DNA from: Streptomyces californicus | GTDB lineage: Bacteria > Actinomycetota > Actinomycetes > Streptomycetales > Streptomycetaceae | DNA length: 64,000 bases | Assembly: GCF_000717645.1 (NCBI RefSeq) | Contig: NZ_JNZZ01000009.1 | Location: forward strand, 124,001 to 188,000 | Direction of reading: 5' to 3' | In this document: positions 45,934 to 54,152 of the stretch, piece after piece | How the letters are laid out: each line of letters starts with the position of its first letter | Position numbering within the stretch: the stretch's first letter is position 1 | Translations under genes and position numbers: made by a program | Notes under the pieces: generated by a model | Told to the model about the DNA's origin: nothing | Seen by the model: the letters and a program-made list of their open reading frames with translations, nothing else | Database searches by the model: none

Positions 45934-47121
45934 TCAGGCGGGGCGCACGCTGCCGTAGATCGGCATGGAGTAGATCGACTCCTCGCGCACGTTCGCACCC
46001 GGCTTCGGGGCGTGGATCATCATCCCCTCACCTTTGTAGATCCCGACGTGGCTGATGTCGTCGTAGAAGAAGACCAGATCCCCCGGCTTCAGGTCGGACG
46101 TGGCGACCCGGGTGCCGAACTCCACCTGGTCCCAGGTGGTCCGGGGCAGGGTCACGCCCGCCTCCCGCCAGGCCGCCTGCGTCAGCCCCGAGCAGTCGTA
46201 CGAGGCGGGGCCGGAGGCTCCCCACACGTACGGCTTCCCGATCTGGGCGCGGGCGAAGGCCAGCACCTTCTCGGCCTTGGCGGTGTAGCCGCTGCCCGTA
46301 CCGGAACCGGAGCCGCCGCCCGTCCCCGTACCGGAGCCACTGCCCGTCCCCGTACCGCCGCCGGACCCCTTGCCCGCCTCCTCGCGGGCCTTCTCCTCGG
46401 CCGCGGCCCGCTCCTTCGCCTCGGCGGCCTGCCGGGCGGCCAGCTTCGCCGCCTTCTCCTTGGCCTCGGCCTCCTTCTTCCGCTCCAGCTCCGCCAGCCG
46501 CGCCTTCTCCTCGGCGGTCAGCCGGGACAGCAGCCCGCGCGCCTCGCTGAGCTTGCTCTGCACGTCCTTCTTGCTGGAGGCCAGCGTGGCCTGCGTCTCG
46601 GTGAGGCTCTCCAGGCTCTTCACGGCCTCCGCGCGCTTCTTCGCCGCCGACGCCTGCTGCGTACGGAACTCGCTCACGGCCTTCTGCTGCCGCTCCGTCG
46701 CCCGGTCCATCATCCGGCTCTGGTCGAAGTACCCCTGCGGGTTCTCCGCCAGGAAGAACGTCGCCATGGGCGCGATGCCGCCGTCGCGGTACTGTGCCGC
46801 CGCGTAGGAGCCCAGCGCCCGGCGGGCCTCGTTGATCTTCTCGGTCCGCTTCGCCACGTCCGAGAGCAGCGCGTCGACCTTCTTCTGCTGCGCCCCGGAC
46901 GCGGCCTTCGCCCGGTTGTACTCCTGGGTCGCGACGCCCGCCTGCCGGTACAGGTCGTCGACCTTCTTCCGGACCTCCTCGATCGCGGGCTTCGGCTCCG
47001 CGGGCGCGGCCGTGGCGTTCTGCGTGGAGAGCAGGGTCACGGAGGCCAGCGCGGCCGTCGTCAGCCCGATGGCGGGAGTGGTCGAGCGCAGCTTCGTGCG
47101 CGGCTTGCGATGCGATGCCAC
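45934..47121 (-). CDS. NlpC/P60 peptidoglycan hydrolase under c-di-AMP riboswitch control
   Basis: This 395-residue secreted protein has a signal peptide (about residues 1-39), a coiled-coil region to about 245 rich in Lys/Glu/Ala, a Gly/Ser/Thr linker near 250-275, and a C-terminal NlpC/P60 domain. That domain has the catalytic Cys in SYDCSGLTQAAWREAG and His residues in ISHVGIYKG and MIHAPKPG. It would cleave peptide cross-links in the wall during growth or germination. GTG 47121 follows GGAAGGAG and lies 20 nt after a ydaO riboswitch, so high c-di-AMP should switch it off. Confidence 0.94.
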   Translation of the reverse strand: MASHRKPRTKLRSTTPAIGLTTAALASVTLLSTQNATAAPAEPKPAIEEVRKKVDDLYRQAGVATQEYNRAKAASGAQQKKVDALLSDVAKRTEKINEARRALGSYAAAQYRDGGIAPMATFFLAENPQGYFDQSRMMDRATERQQKAVSEFRTQQASAAKKRAEAVKSLESLTETQATLASSKKDVQSKLSEARGLLSRLTAEEKARLAELERKKEAEAKEKAAKLAARQAAEAKERAAAEEKAREEAGKGSGGGTGTGSGSGTGTGGGSGSGTGSGYTAKAEKVLAFARAQIGKPYVWGASGPASYDCSGLTQAAWREAGVTLPRTTWDQVEFGTRVATSDLKPGDLVFFYDDISHVGIYKGEGMMIHAPKPGANVREESIYSMPIYGSVRPA

Positions 47122-47141
47122 GACGGCATCTCCTTCCGTGG

Positions 47142-47296
47142 ACCGCCTACCGGGTTAGCTGTCGGGTTCGGACGGAACGGAAGGCTGTCCTACGGTCCGG
47201 GCGCGCGGGCGCGGACCGATTCACCCCGGTTCTGCGTGTGGGTCCCCGGTTCCGAACTGCCAGGCGGCAGGCCGGATTCGGCAGAGGTGTCCGTCA
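47142..47296 (-). promoter_or_regulatory. cyclic di-AMP riboswitch (ydaO/yuaA class)
   Basis: Read on the minus strand, the leader carries the conserved blocks of the class in order: CCGAATCC, GGGGACCCA, GGGGTGAATC, a variable hairpin arm with GGACCGTAGGACAG, then CCGAACCCGACAGCTAACC and GGTAGGCGG at the 3' side. It sits directly upstream of the NlpC/P60 gene, a known partner of this riboswitch in actinobacteria. End positions are approximate. Confidence 0.9.
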
Positions 47297-47551
47297 GGCG
47301 CGGTTCGCCTCAGGGAGGTACGGATCACCTGACCGAGCACGCTAGCCAAAGGGCCCCGCCGCTGGGAAGGACGGTGAGCGATATGCCCGATACATTTTCG
47401 TGACCTTTCCGGATCGGGGGTGCCGCACCCCCTCCGACCGGGCCCTCTTTCACGGAATGTGGGCGTCCGCTCTCTGCGGGTAGGGGTGCGGGCGGCCGCT
47501 CGCGGGCTTCGGAGGAAGGTTGTCGGCGGGGCACTCTAGACTCGGAAGGCG

Positions 47552-49990
47552 ATGAGCAGCCTCTTTGACGACAGTTTCCTGACCGGCCTCCAGTCCTCGG
47601 AGGACGGCCCGCCGCCGCCCCCCGAGGACCACGCGCCCGAGGAGGTGCCGGAGGGACTCTTCGAGAGCGTCTACGACGCGCCCCCGCCGCCCCGGGACGG
47701 GTACTACCGGGACGGCCACCCGCGCCCGGCGGTCGACCCCGCCGCTCTGCTCGACGGGCTGAACACCGAGCAGCGCGCCGCCGTCGTCCACGCCGGGTCC
47801 CCGCTGCTCATCGTGGCCGGGGCCGGCTCCGGCAAGACCCGGGTGCTCACCCACCGCATCGCCCACCTGCTGGCCGAGCGCGGCACCCACCCCGGGCAGA
47901 TCCTCGCGATCACCTTCACCAACAAGGCCGCGGGCGAGATGAAGGAGCGCGTCGAACAGCTCGTGGGCCCGCGCGCCAACGCCATGTGGGTCATGACCTT
48001 CCACAGCGCGTGCGTGCGCATCCTGCGCCGCGAGTCGAAGAAGCTCGGCTTCACCTCGTCGTTCTCGATCTACGACGCCGCCGACTCCAAGCGGCTGATG
48101 GCCCTGGTCTGCCGCGATCTGGACCTGGACCCCAAGCGCTACCCGCCGAAGTCCTTCACCGCCAAGGTCTCCAACCTCAAGAACGAGCTCATCGACGAGG
48201 AGACCTTCGCCGGGCAGGCCGCCGATGGCTTCGAGAAGACGCTGGCCCAGGCGTACGCGCTCTACCAGGCGCGGCTGCGCGAGGCCAACGCCCTGGACTT
48301 CGACGACATCATCATGACCACGGTCCACCTGCTCCAGGCGTTCCCGGACGTCGCCGAGCACTACCGCCGCCGCTTCCGCCACGTCCTCGTCGACGAGTAC
48401 CAGGACACCAACCACGCCCAGTACACGCTGGTCCGCGAGCTGGTCGGCCCGGCCGGGGAGAACGACGCACCCGCCGAGCTGTGCGTGGTCGGCGACGCGG
48501 ACCAGTCGATCTACGCCTTCCGGGGCGCGACCATCCGCAACATCCTCCAGTTCGAGGAGGACTACCCGAACGCGACGACGATCCTCCTGGAGCAGAACTA
48601 CCGCTCCACACAGACGATCCTCTCCGCCGCCAACGCCGTCATCGAACGCAACGAGAGCCGCCGCCCCAAGAACCTGTGGACCAACGCCGGCTCCGGCGCC
48701 CGCATCACCGGCTACGTCGCGGACACCGAGCACGACGAGGCCCAGTTCGTCGCGGACGAGATCGACCGGCTGACCGACGCGGGCGACGCCAAGGCCGGCG
48801 ACGTCGCGATCTTCTACCGCACCAACGCCCAGTCGCGTGTCTTCGAGGAGATCCTCATCCGCGTCGGCCTGCCCTACAAGGTCGTCGGCGGCGTGCGCTT
48901 CTACGAGCGCAAGGAGGTCCGGGACGTCCTGGCCTACCTCCGCGTCCTCGCCAACCCCGAGGACACCGTCCCGCTCCGCCGCATCCTCAACGTGCCCAAG
49001 CGCGGCATCGGCGACCGCGCCGAGGCCATGATCGACGCCCTCTCGATGCGCGAGAAGATCTCCTTCCCGCAGGCCCTGCGCCGCGTCGACGAGGCGTACG
49101 GCATGGCCGCCCGCTCGTCCAACGCGGTCAAGCGCTTCAACACGCTGATGGAGGAGCTGCGCACGATCGTCGAGTCCGGCGCCGGGCCCGCCGTCGTACT
49201 GGAAGCCGTGCTGGAGCGTACGGGCTACCTCGCCGAGCTCCAGGCGTCCACCGACCCGCAGGACGAGACCCGGATCGAGAACCTCCAGGAACTCGCCGCC
49301 GTCGCCCTGGAGTTCGAGCAGGAGCGCGGCGACGAAGAGGGTGCGGGCACCCTCGCCGAGTTCCTGGAGAAGGTCGCCCTCGTCGCGGACTCCGACCAGA
49401 TCCCCGACGAGGAGGAGGACGGCTCCGGGGTCATCACGCTGATGACGCTGCACACGGCGAAGGGCCTGGAGTTCCCCGTCGTCTTCCTCACCGGCCTGGA
49501 GGACGGCGTCTTCCCGCACATGCGCGCCCTCGGCCAGACCAAGGAGCTGGAGGAGGAGCGCCGCCTCGCCTACGTCGGCATCACCCGCGCCCGCGAACGG
49601 CTCTACCTGACCCGCGCCGCGATGCGCAGCGCCTGGGGGCAGCCCTCGTACAACCCGCCCTCGCGGTTCCTGGAGGAGATCCCGGAACAGCACCTGGACT
49701 GGCGGCGCAAGGGGCCGATGGCCGCCCCCGCCGGACCCACCTCCGGCATCACGTCCTCGCTGTCCTCCTCGCGCTCCCGTTCCGGCCCCTCGGGCTTCGC
49801 GACCCGGCGCGGCGCGGAGAAGCCCACGGTCGCCCTGGCGGTCGGGGACCGGGTCACGCACGACCAGTTCGGCCTGGGCACGGTGACGGCCGTCGAGGGC
49901 CACGGCGACCAGGCGAAGGCCACGGTCGACTTCGGCGACGAGCGCCCGAAGAAGCTGCTCCTGCGGTACGCGCCGGTCGAGAAGCTGTAG
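47552..49990 (+). CDS. pcrA: ATP-dependent DNA helicase PcrA/UvrD
   Basis: This 812-residue superfamily 1A helicase has an acidic/Pro-rich N-terminal extension (residues 1-65) and Q motif LNTEQRAAV. Walker A is AGAGSGKTRVL (near 88-98), motif II VDEYQDTN, motif III VGDADQSIYAFRGA, motif IV LLEQNYRST, motif V VITLMTLHTAKGLEFPVVF and motif VI RLAYVGITRARERLYL. The C-terminal Tudor-like segment (VGDRVTHDQFGLGTVTAVEG) binds RNA polymerase in other PcrA proteins. It acts in nucleotide excision repair and replication fork maintenance. Confidence 0.97.
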   Translation: MSSLFDDSFLTGLQSSEDGPPPPPEDHAPEEVPEGLFESVYDAPPPPRDGYYRDGHPRPAVDPAALLDGLNTEQRAAVVHAGSPLLIVAGAGSGKTRVLTHRIAHLLAERGTHPGQILAITFTNKAAGEMKERVEQLVGPRANAMWVMTFHSACVRILRRESKKLGFTSSFSIYDAADSKRLMALVCRDLDLDPKRYPPKSFTAKVSNLKNELIDEETFAGQAADGFEKTLAQAYALYQARLREANALDFDDIIMTTVHLLQAFPDVAEHYRRRFRHVLVDEYQDTNHAQYTLVRELVGPAGENDAPAELCVVGDADQSIYAFRGATIRNILQFEEDYPNATTILLEQNYRSTQTILSAANAVIERNESRRPKNLWTNAGSGARITGYVADTEHDEAQFVADEIDRLTDAGDAKAGDVAIFYRTNAQSRVFEEILIRVGLPYKVVGGVRFYERKEVRDVLAYLRVLANPEDTVPLRRILNVPKRGIGDRAEAMIDALSMREKISFPQALRRVDEAYGMAARSSNAVKRFNTLMEELRTIVESGAGPAVVLEAVLERTGYLAELQASTDPQDETRIENLQELAAVALEFEQERGDEEGAGTLAEFLEKVALVADSDQIPDEEEDGSGVITLMTLHTAKGLEFPVVFLTGLEDGVFPHMRALGQTKELEEERRLAYVGITRARERLYLTRAAMRSAWGQPSYNPPSRFLEEIPEQHLDWRRKGPMAAPAGPTSGITSSLSSSRSRSGPSGFATRRGAEKPTVALAVGDRVTHDQFGLGTVTAVEGHGDQAKATVDFGDERPKKLLLRYAPVEKL

Positions 49991-50004
49991 GGCCGGCCGG
50001 GACG

Positions 50005-50048
50005 ACGGAAGGAGGGGGAGGGCCGCGAAGCCCTCCCCCTCCTTCCGT
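50005..50048. terminator. bidirectional terminator between pcrA and the M23 peptidase gene
   Basis: A perfect 19-bp stem (50005-50023 with 50030-50048) with a 6-nt loop lies 15 bp after the pcrA stop and 30 bp from the convergent gene end. Confidence 0.92.
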
Positions 50049-50076
50049 GTGTGCCGTTCTCCGTGCCGCGCGCCTC

Positions 50077-51897
50077 TCAGGCGGGGTTGAGGCCCTTGCC
50101 GCGCAGCCACACCAGCGGGTCGATCGCCGAGCCGCCGCCGGGCCGGACCTCGAAGTGGAGATGCGGGCCGGTGGAGTTCCCGGAGTTCCCGGAGTACGCG
50201 ATGACGTCGCCGGCCTTCACCGGGCCCGAGCGGATCTTGGTGCTGCTGAGGTGGCAGTACCAGGTCTCGGTGCCGTCGGCCGCCGTCACGATCGCCATGA
50301 CTCCGTAGGCGCTGTTGAGCTGCGTGCGCACGGTGCCGTCGGTCGCGGCCATCACCGGAGTGCCGTACGAGACGGGGAAGTCGATGCCCGAGTGCGCGGA
50401 CATCCAGTTGATGCCGGCCTGGCCGTAGTAGGCGCTCAGCCCGTGCTGCTTGACCGGCAGGACGAACTTGGGGCGCAGCGCCTCGCGGCGGGCGGCCTCC
50501 TCCTCGCGCTTCTTCTTCTCGGCCGCCTGCCTCTCGCGCAGGTCGATGCGCTCCTGGGTGCGGCTCGCCCGCTCGCGGAAGTCGTCGCTCCCCGCGGAGA
50601 GCTGCTCCAACTGGCTGTCCAGGCGGCTGTTCGCGGCGACCACTTCGGCCGAGCCGGGGTCCGCGACCGCCAGCGAAGCGGTCTTGTCCTCCGTCGCGTC
50701 GTCGCCGCCGGGCAGCCCGCCGACCGAGGCGGCCGCGATGCCCGCGACGCTCATCACGCAGGCGGAGGGCACCGCGACGGTCAGCAGCGCGGAGCGCTTG
50801 GCGGGGGTGCGGCGGCGGGCCCGGCCGCGCGAGGCGGAGGCGCGGCCCGCGGAGCGGTTCACGGGGTGCGGTGCGGGGAAGGCGTCTCCGCCGCCGTGCT
50901 CGGGCGCGTCATCGGGGGCGACGTCGAACGCCGGCTCCGGGACGGTCTCCGGCGCGAGGGCGGCGAACTCGGCGGTGGAGGACGGGTCGGCCCCGGGCTC
51001 CTCGGCCGCGTGGTCCGGCTCGGCCGGGCCCTCGGACGCCGTCGCGTCGGCCGATACCTGTTCGTACGCGGAATCCGACGTCTGTTCAGACCCGTACGCG
51101 GTCTCCCCGGGCGTGGCGCCGGAGTTCCAGGCGGTCGCGTCGTAGGCGCCGGAGTCGTACACGGAGGTGCCGTAGGCGGTGTACGCGCCGGTGGCGTACG
51201 TGCCGGTGTCCTGGGCGTCCGGGGCGAACGCGCCGGTGGCGAAGGCGGTGGTGGCGTACGTCCCGGTGTCGGCGGCGACGGCGGCCGCGCCGTACGCGCC
51301 GATGGGGTACGCGCCGGTCTCGTGGGCGTCCGTGCCGTACGCGCCGCCGGTTCCGTAGGCCGTTCCGGCCGGGTACGTGCCGGTGTCGTACGGGTCGGTG
51401 CCGTACGCGCCCACCCCGTACGCCTCCGTGGCGTACGACGCGTCCGTGCCGTACGACGCGTCCGTGCCGTACGGGGTCTCCGTGCCGTACGACGTGTCCG
51501 TGCCGTACCCGGTGTCGGCGAAGCCGGTGGCCGGGAACGCGCCGGTCTGGTCCTGGCCGGGGACCTGCTGCCACGCCCCGGTGGCGTCCCACTGCTGCGG
51601 GACCTGGGGGGCCTGGTCCTGGGCGGCGTAGCCGTCGTCGTAGGTCAGGGTCTGCTGGGCGCCGGTGTTCCAGGCGGACGCGTCGTACTGGCCGCTGTGG
51701 TCCGGCTGTCCGGTCGCGTAGGTGGTGGCGTAACCCGCGCCGTAGGCGCTGTCGCCGTATCCGGCCGCGGAAAGGTCCGCGTCGTAGCCGGTTCGGTGGT
51801 CCCCGGGGAAGGAACCCAAGAGCGGGTCGGTGGCGAAGCTGCCGGTCGGTCGGCCGTCGTGCCCGACATGCCCGGCGGGGGGGTGCTGGTCGTTCAC
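50077..51897 (-). CDS. M23 (LytM-like) peptidase with Tyr-Gly-Thr repeat N-terminus
   Basis: This 606-residue protein has residues 25-270 of low complexity dominated by YGTD, TGAY and SYGT units. An acidic part and a basic stretch follow, then one transmembrane helix near 360-385 (LLTVAVPSACVMSVAGIAAAS), a coiled coil (about 410-470) and a C-terminal M23 domain. The zinc ligands are visible in HSGIDFP and GPHLHFEVRP. The domain cuts glycine or peptide bridges in peptidoglycan or activates amidases. GTG 51897 is preferred; a TTG one codon upstream is possible. The long Tyr-rich region on the cytoplasmic side is unusual for the family. Confidence 0.88.
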   Translation of the reverse strand: MNDQHPPAGHVGHDGRPTGSFATDPLLGSFPGDHRTGYDADLSAAGYGDSAYGAGYATTYATGQPDHSGQYDASAWNTGAQQTLTYDDGYAAQDQAPQVPQQWDATGAWQQVPGQDQTGAFPATGFADTGYGTDTSYGTETPYGTDASYGTDASYATEAYGVGAYGTDPYDTGTYPAGTAYGTGGAYGTDAHETGAYPIGAYGAAAVAADTGTYATTAFATGAFAPDAQDTGTYATGAYTAYGTSVYDSGAYDATAWNSGATPGETAYGSEQTSDSAYEQVSADATASEGPAEPDHAAEEPGADPSSTAEFAALAPETVPEPAFDVAPDDAPEHGGGDAFPAPHPVNRSAGRASASRGRARRRTPAKRSALLTVAVPSACVMSVAGIAAASVGGLPGGDDATEDKTASLAVADPGSAEVVAANSRLDSQLEQLSAGSDDFRERASRTQERIDLRERQAAEKKKREEEAARREALRPKFVLPVKQHGLSAYYGQAGINWMSAHSGIDFPVSYGTPVMAATDGTVRTQLNSAYGVMAIVTAADGTETWYCHLSSTKIRSGPVKAGDVIAYSGNSGNSTGPHLHFEVRPGGGSAIDPLVWLRGKGLNPA

Positions 51898-52102
51898 CAA
51901 CTTCTCTCTCGCCTCGGCAACAGGACAGTTCTGGGTCCCGGTCAGGGGTGTCCCAGGGGGAAGCAGTGGCCGCGACTGTACCCGGCGGTATGTGAGGACG
52001 ACAATCTTCGACAGGTTTTACGTGCACAGGAAACGGGCAATCGAGCGTCTTTCGGAGATCGACAGACGCGCTCTTGGCCCTACGTTCGACGGGTGTTCTA
52101 TT

Positions 52103-53089
52103 TCAGGCCGCGGATGTCGCACCGGTAACCGGAACGTCGGCCTCACCTGTCTCCGGAGTCTCCAGAACCTCACGGACCGCGGCGGCCACCGCGGGGTGCA
52201 CCGGCAGGGCGAGGTGCCCGATGCCGGTGACGCGCACGTTCACCGCGTCCAGATCCGGATGGTCGACGCACGCCGTCTCGACGGGCACCATCACCTGGTC
52301 CAACTCCGCCCAGAAACTGACGAACCGGGTGCGGCAGCCCGGGGCCGGAAGCCGCAGCTCCTCGATCACGGGGGAACCGCCGCGCATCTGACGCACGATG
52401 GGGTGAAGGCCGGCCCCGGGGGCGACGGCGGTGCCGCCGTGCGGCGTGCCGAGCGTGACCAGGGTGCGCACCCGGCGGTCCCCGCCCAGCCGTTGCACGT
52501 AGTACCGGGCGATCAGCCCGCCGAGGCTGTGCCCGACGATGTCCACCCGGTCGTGCCCGGTGCGCGCGCGGACGGCCTCCACCTGGCGGCCGAGCAGGGC
52601 GGCGGCGGCCCGGATGTCGCGGGTCAGCGGCGAGTAGTTGAGCGAGGCAGTCCGGCGGTGGCCGTGCCGGGTCAGGGCGCGGCGCAGGACGAGGAACACG
52701 GAGCGGTTGTCGATGAAGCCGTGCAGCAGGACGACGGGGGGTGCGGCGGCGGGGGCGGTGGGGTCGCCCGTGACCGGGAGGGCGAGGGGACGGGCGGGGG
52801 CGTTCTCGGAGCGGTCTGTGCGGGCGGGACTCTCCGGGCGTTCACTGCCCGCACTGCCCGCACTGCCCGCACTGCCCGCACTGCCTGCGCGGCTCTCGGG
52901 GTGTTCGGGACTCTCGGGGCGCTCGGGGGTGAGGCCGAGGGGATAGGTGATCAGGTGTCCGGCGAGGACGGCCAGTTCCAGTGCGGTGGCGCCGACCAGA
53001 GCGGACGAGAGCCGGGGGCCAGGAAGGCGGGGGAGACGCGGCGGTGAGGGGAGGGGCGGAAGGAACGAGAGAGGTGGGGGGAGCTTCAC
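52103..53089 (-). CDS. alpha/beta-hydrolase lipase (triacylglycerol-lipase-like)
   Basis: This 328-residue protein has an N-terminal hydrophobic helix (SSALVGATALELAVLAGHLITYPL) for export or anchoring, then a Pro/Gly/Ser linker with GSA repeats. The hydrolase fold has VVLLHGFIDNRSVF (oxyanion HG), the nucleophile in VDIVGHSLGGLIARYY, an Asp in the DHPDLDAV region and the His in VTGIGHLALPVHP. It probably cleaves lipid esters outside the membrane. GTG 53089 follows AGGAGG by 7 bases. Confidence 0.88.
   Translation of the reverse strand: MKLPPPLSFLPPLPSPPRLPRLPGPRLSSALVGATALELAVLAGHLITYPLGLTPERPESPEHPESRAGSAGSAGSAGSAGSERPESPARTDRSENAPARPLALPVTGDPTAPAAAPPVVLLHGFIDNRSVFLVLRRALTRHGHRRTASLNYSPLTRDIRAAAALLGRQVEAVRARTGHDRVDIVGHSLGGLIARYYVQRLGGDRRVRTLVTLGTPHGGTAVAPGAGLHPIVRQMRGGSPVIEELRLPAPGCRTRFVSFWAELDQVMVPVETACVDHPDLDAVNVRVTGIGHLALPVHPAVAAAVREVLETPETGEADVPVTGATSAA
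52843..52887. repeat. 9-bp tandem repeat within the lipase gene
   Basis: CACTGCCCG occurs five times in a row (the last copy varied), encoding Gly-Ser-Ala repeats in the linker after the membrane helix. Because the unit is 9 bp, copy-number change would keep the frame. Confidence 0.85.
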
Positions 53090-53455
53090 GACCGGCCTCC
53101 TGACGCAGGCGGGCGCGGCGGCCCGTGCGGTGCGCTGGCGGGTGGGCCGGTGCGAGGTCCGCCGCCCGGATGGTGGGGGAAGGGGGGCGGGCGGCGACGG
53201 GGCCGTACCACCGTGCCGTGCGGCTGGCGGCGCGGTGGTACGGCGACCTCGTAGCGGCTCCCGGGAGACGGGTCCTGCGCCTGCCCCCGTGCGGCCTGGC
53301 GGCCGTGTGACTCGGGGGACGACGCCTGACGAACATGTCCCACGTGTGATTTCCCCCTCCCCGCCTGCCGCGAAACTGCGCCTTGCGAGATGCTGTGGAT
53401 AACGTTCGTTCACATCCCCGTCCCTTCAGGCGCGGGAGACCAGGTGGAGGCAGTG
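53090..53455. other. intergenic region between lipase and icmB
   Basis: The 366-bp gap between divergent genes is very GC-rich from 53100 to 53300. It becomes more balanced near 53380-53430 (GGATAACGTTCGTTCACATC), where the icmB promoter probably lies. No gene is supported. Confidence 0.4.
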
Positions 53456-53869
<414 letters not shown>

Positions 53870-53940
53870 GCCCATCCCGGTGGCGGGCCCGGAGGTGCGG
53901 ATGAACGCGCGGCCCCGGGGGCGGGGAGGACCGGACCCGG

Positions 53941-54000
53941 CCGCCGGGCCACGGGCGGGCGCGCCGGGCCACGGGAGGGCGCGCCGGGCCACGGGCGAGG
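53941..54000. repeat. 20-bp tandem repeat, three copies
   Basis: A 20-bp unit of the form SCGCCGGGCCACGGGNGNGS recurs three times without gaps in the 283-bp space between the convergent icmB and DUF5691-like genes. No coding potential. Confidence 0.8.
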
Positions 54001-54152
54001 CGCGCCGGACTGGGCCCGGGGCACACCGGACAGGGCAGGGCGCCGAACGCCGCAGGGGGAACGGCCGGTGCCGGGGACGCGCCCGCGCACACGGGCCGTT
54101 CCGCCGCCTCGTCCTCCCGCACCGGTCGCTCTCCCGCTCCGCTCTCCGCCCG

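Noticed and set aside
47986..52128. A very long plus-strand open frame of about 1380 codons
   Set aside because: It overlaps pcrA and the M23 gene in other frames and its translation is Arg/Gly/Pro/Ala filler without motifs. It is a by-product of high GC.
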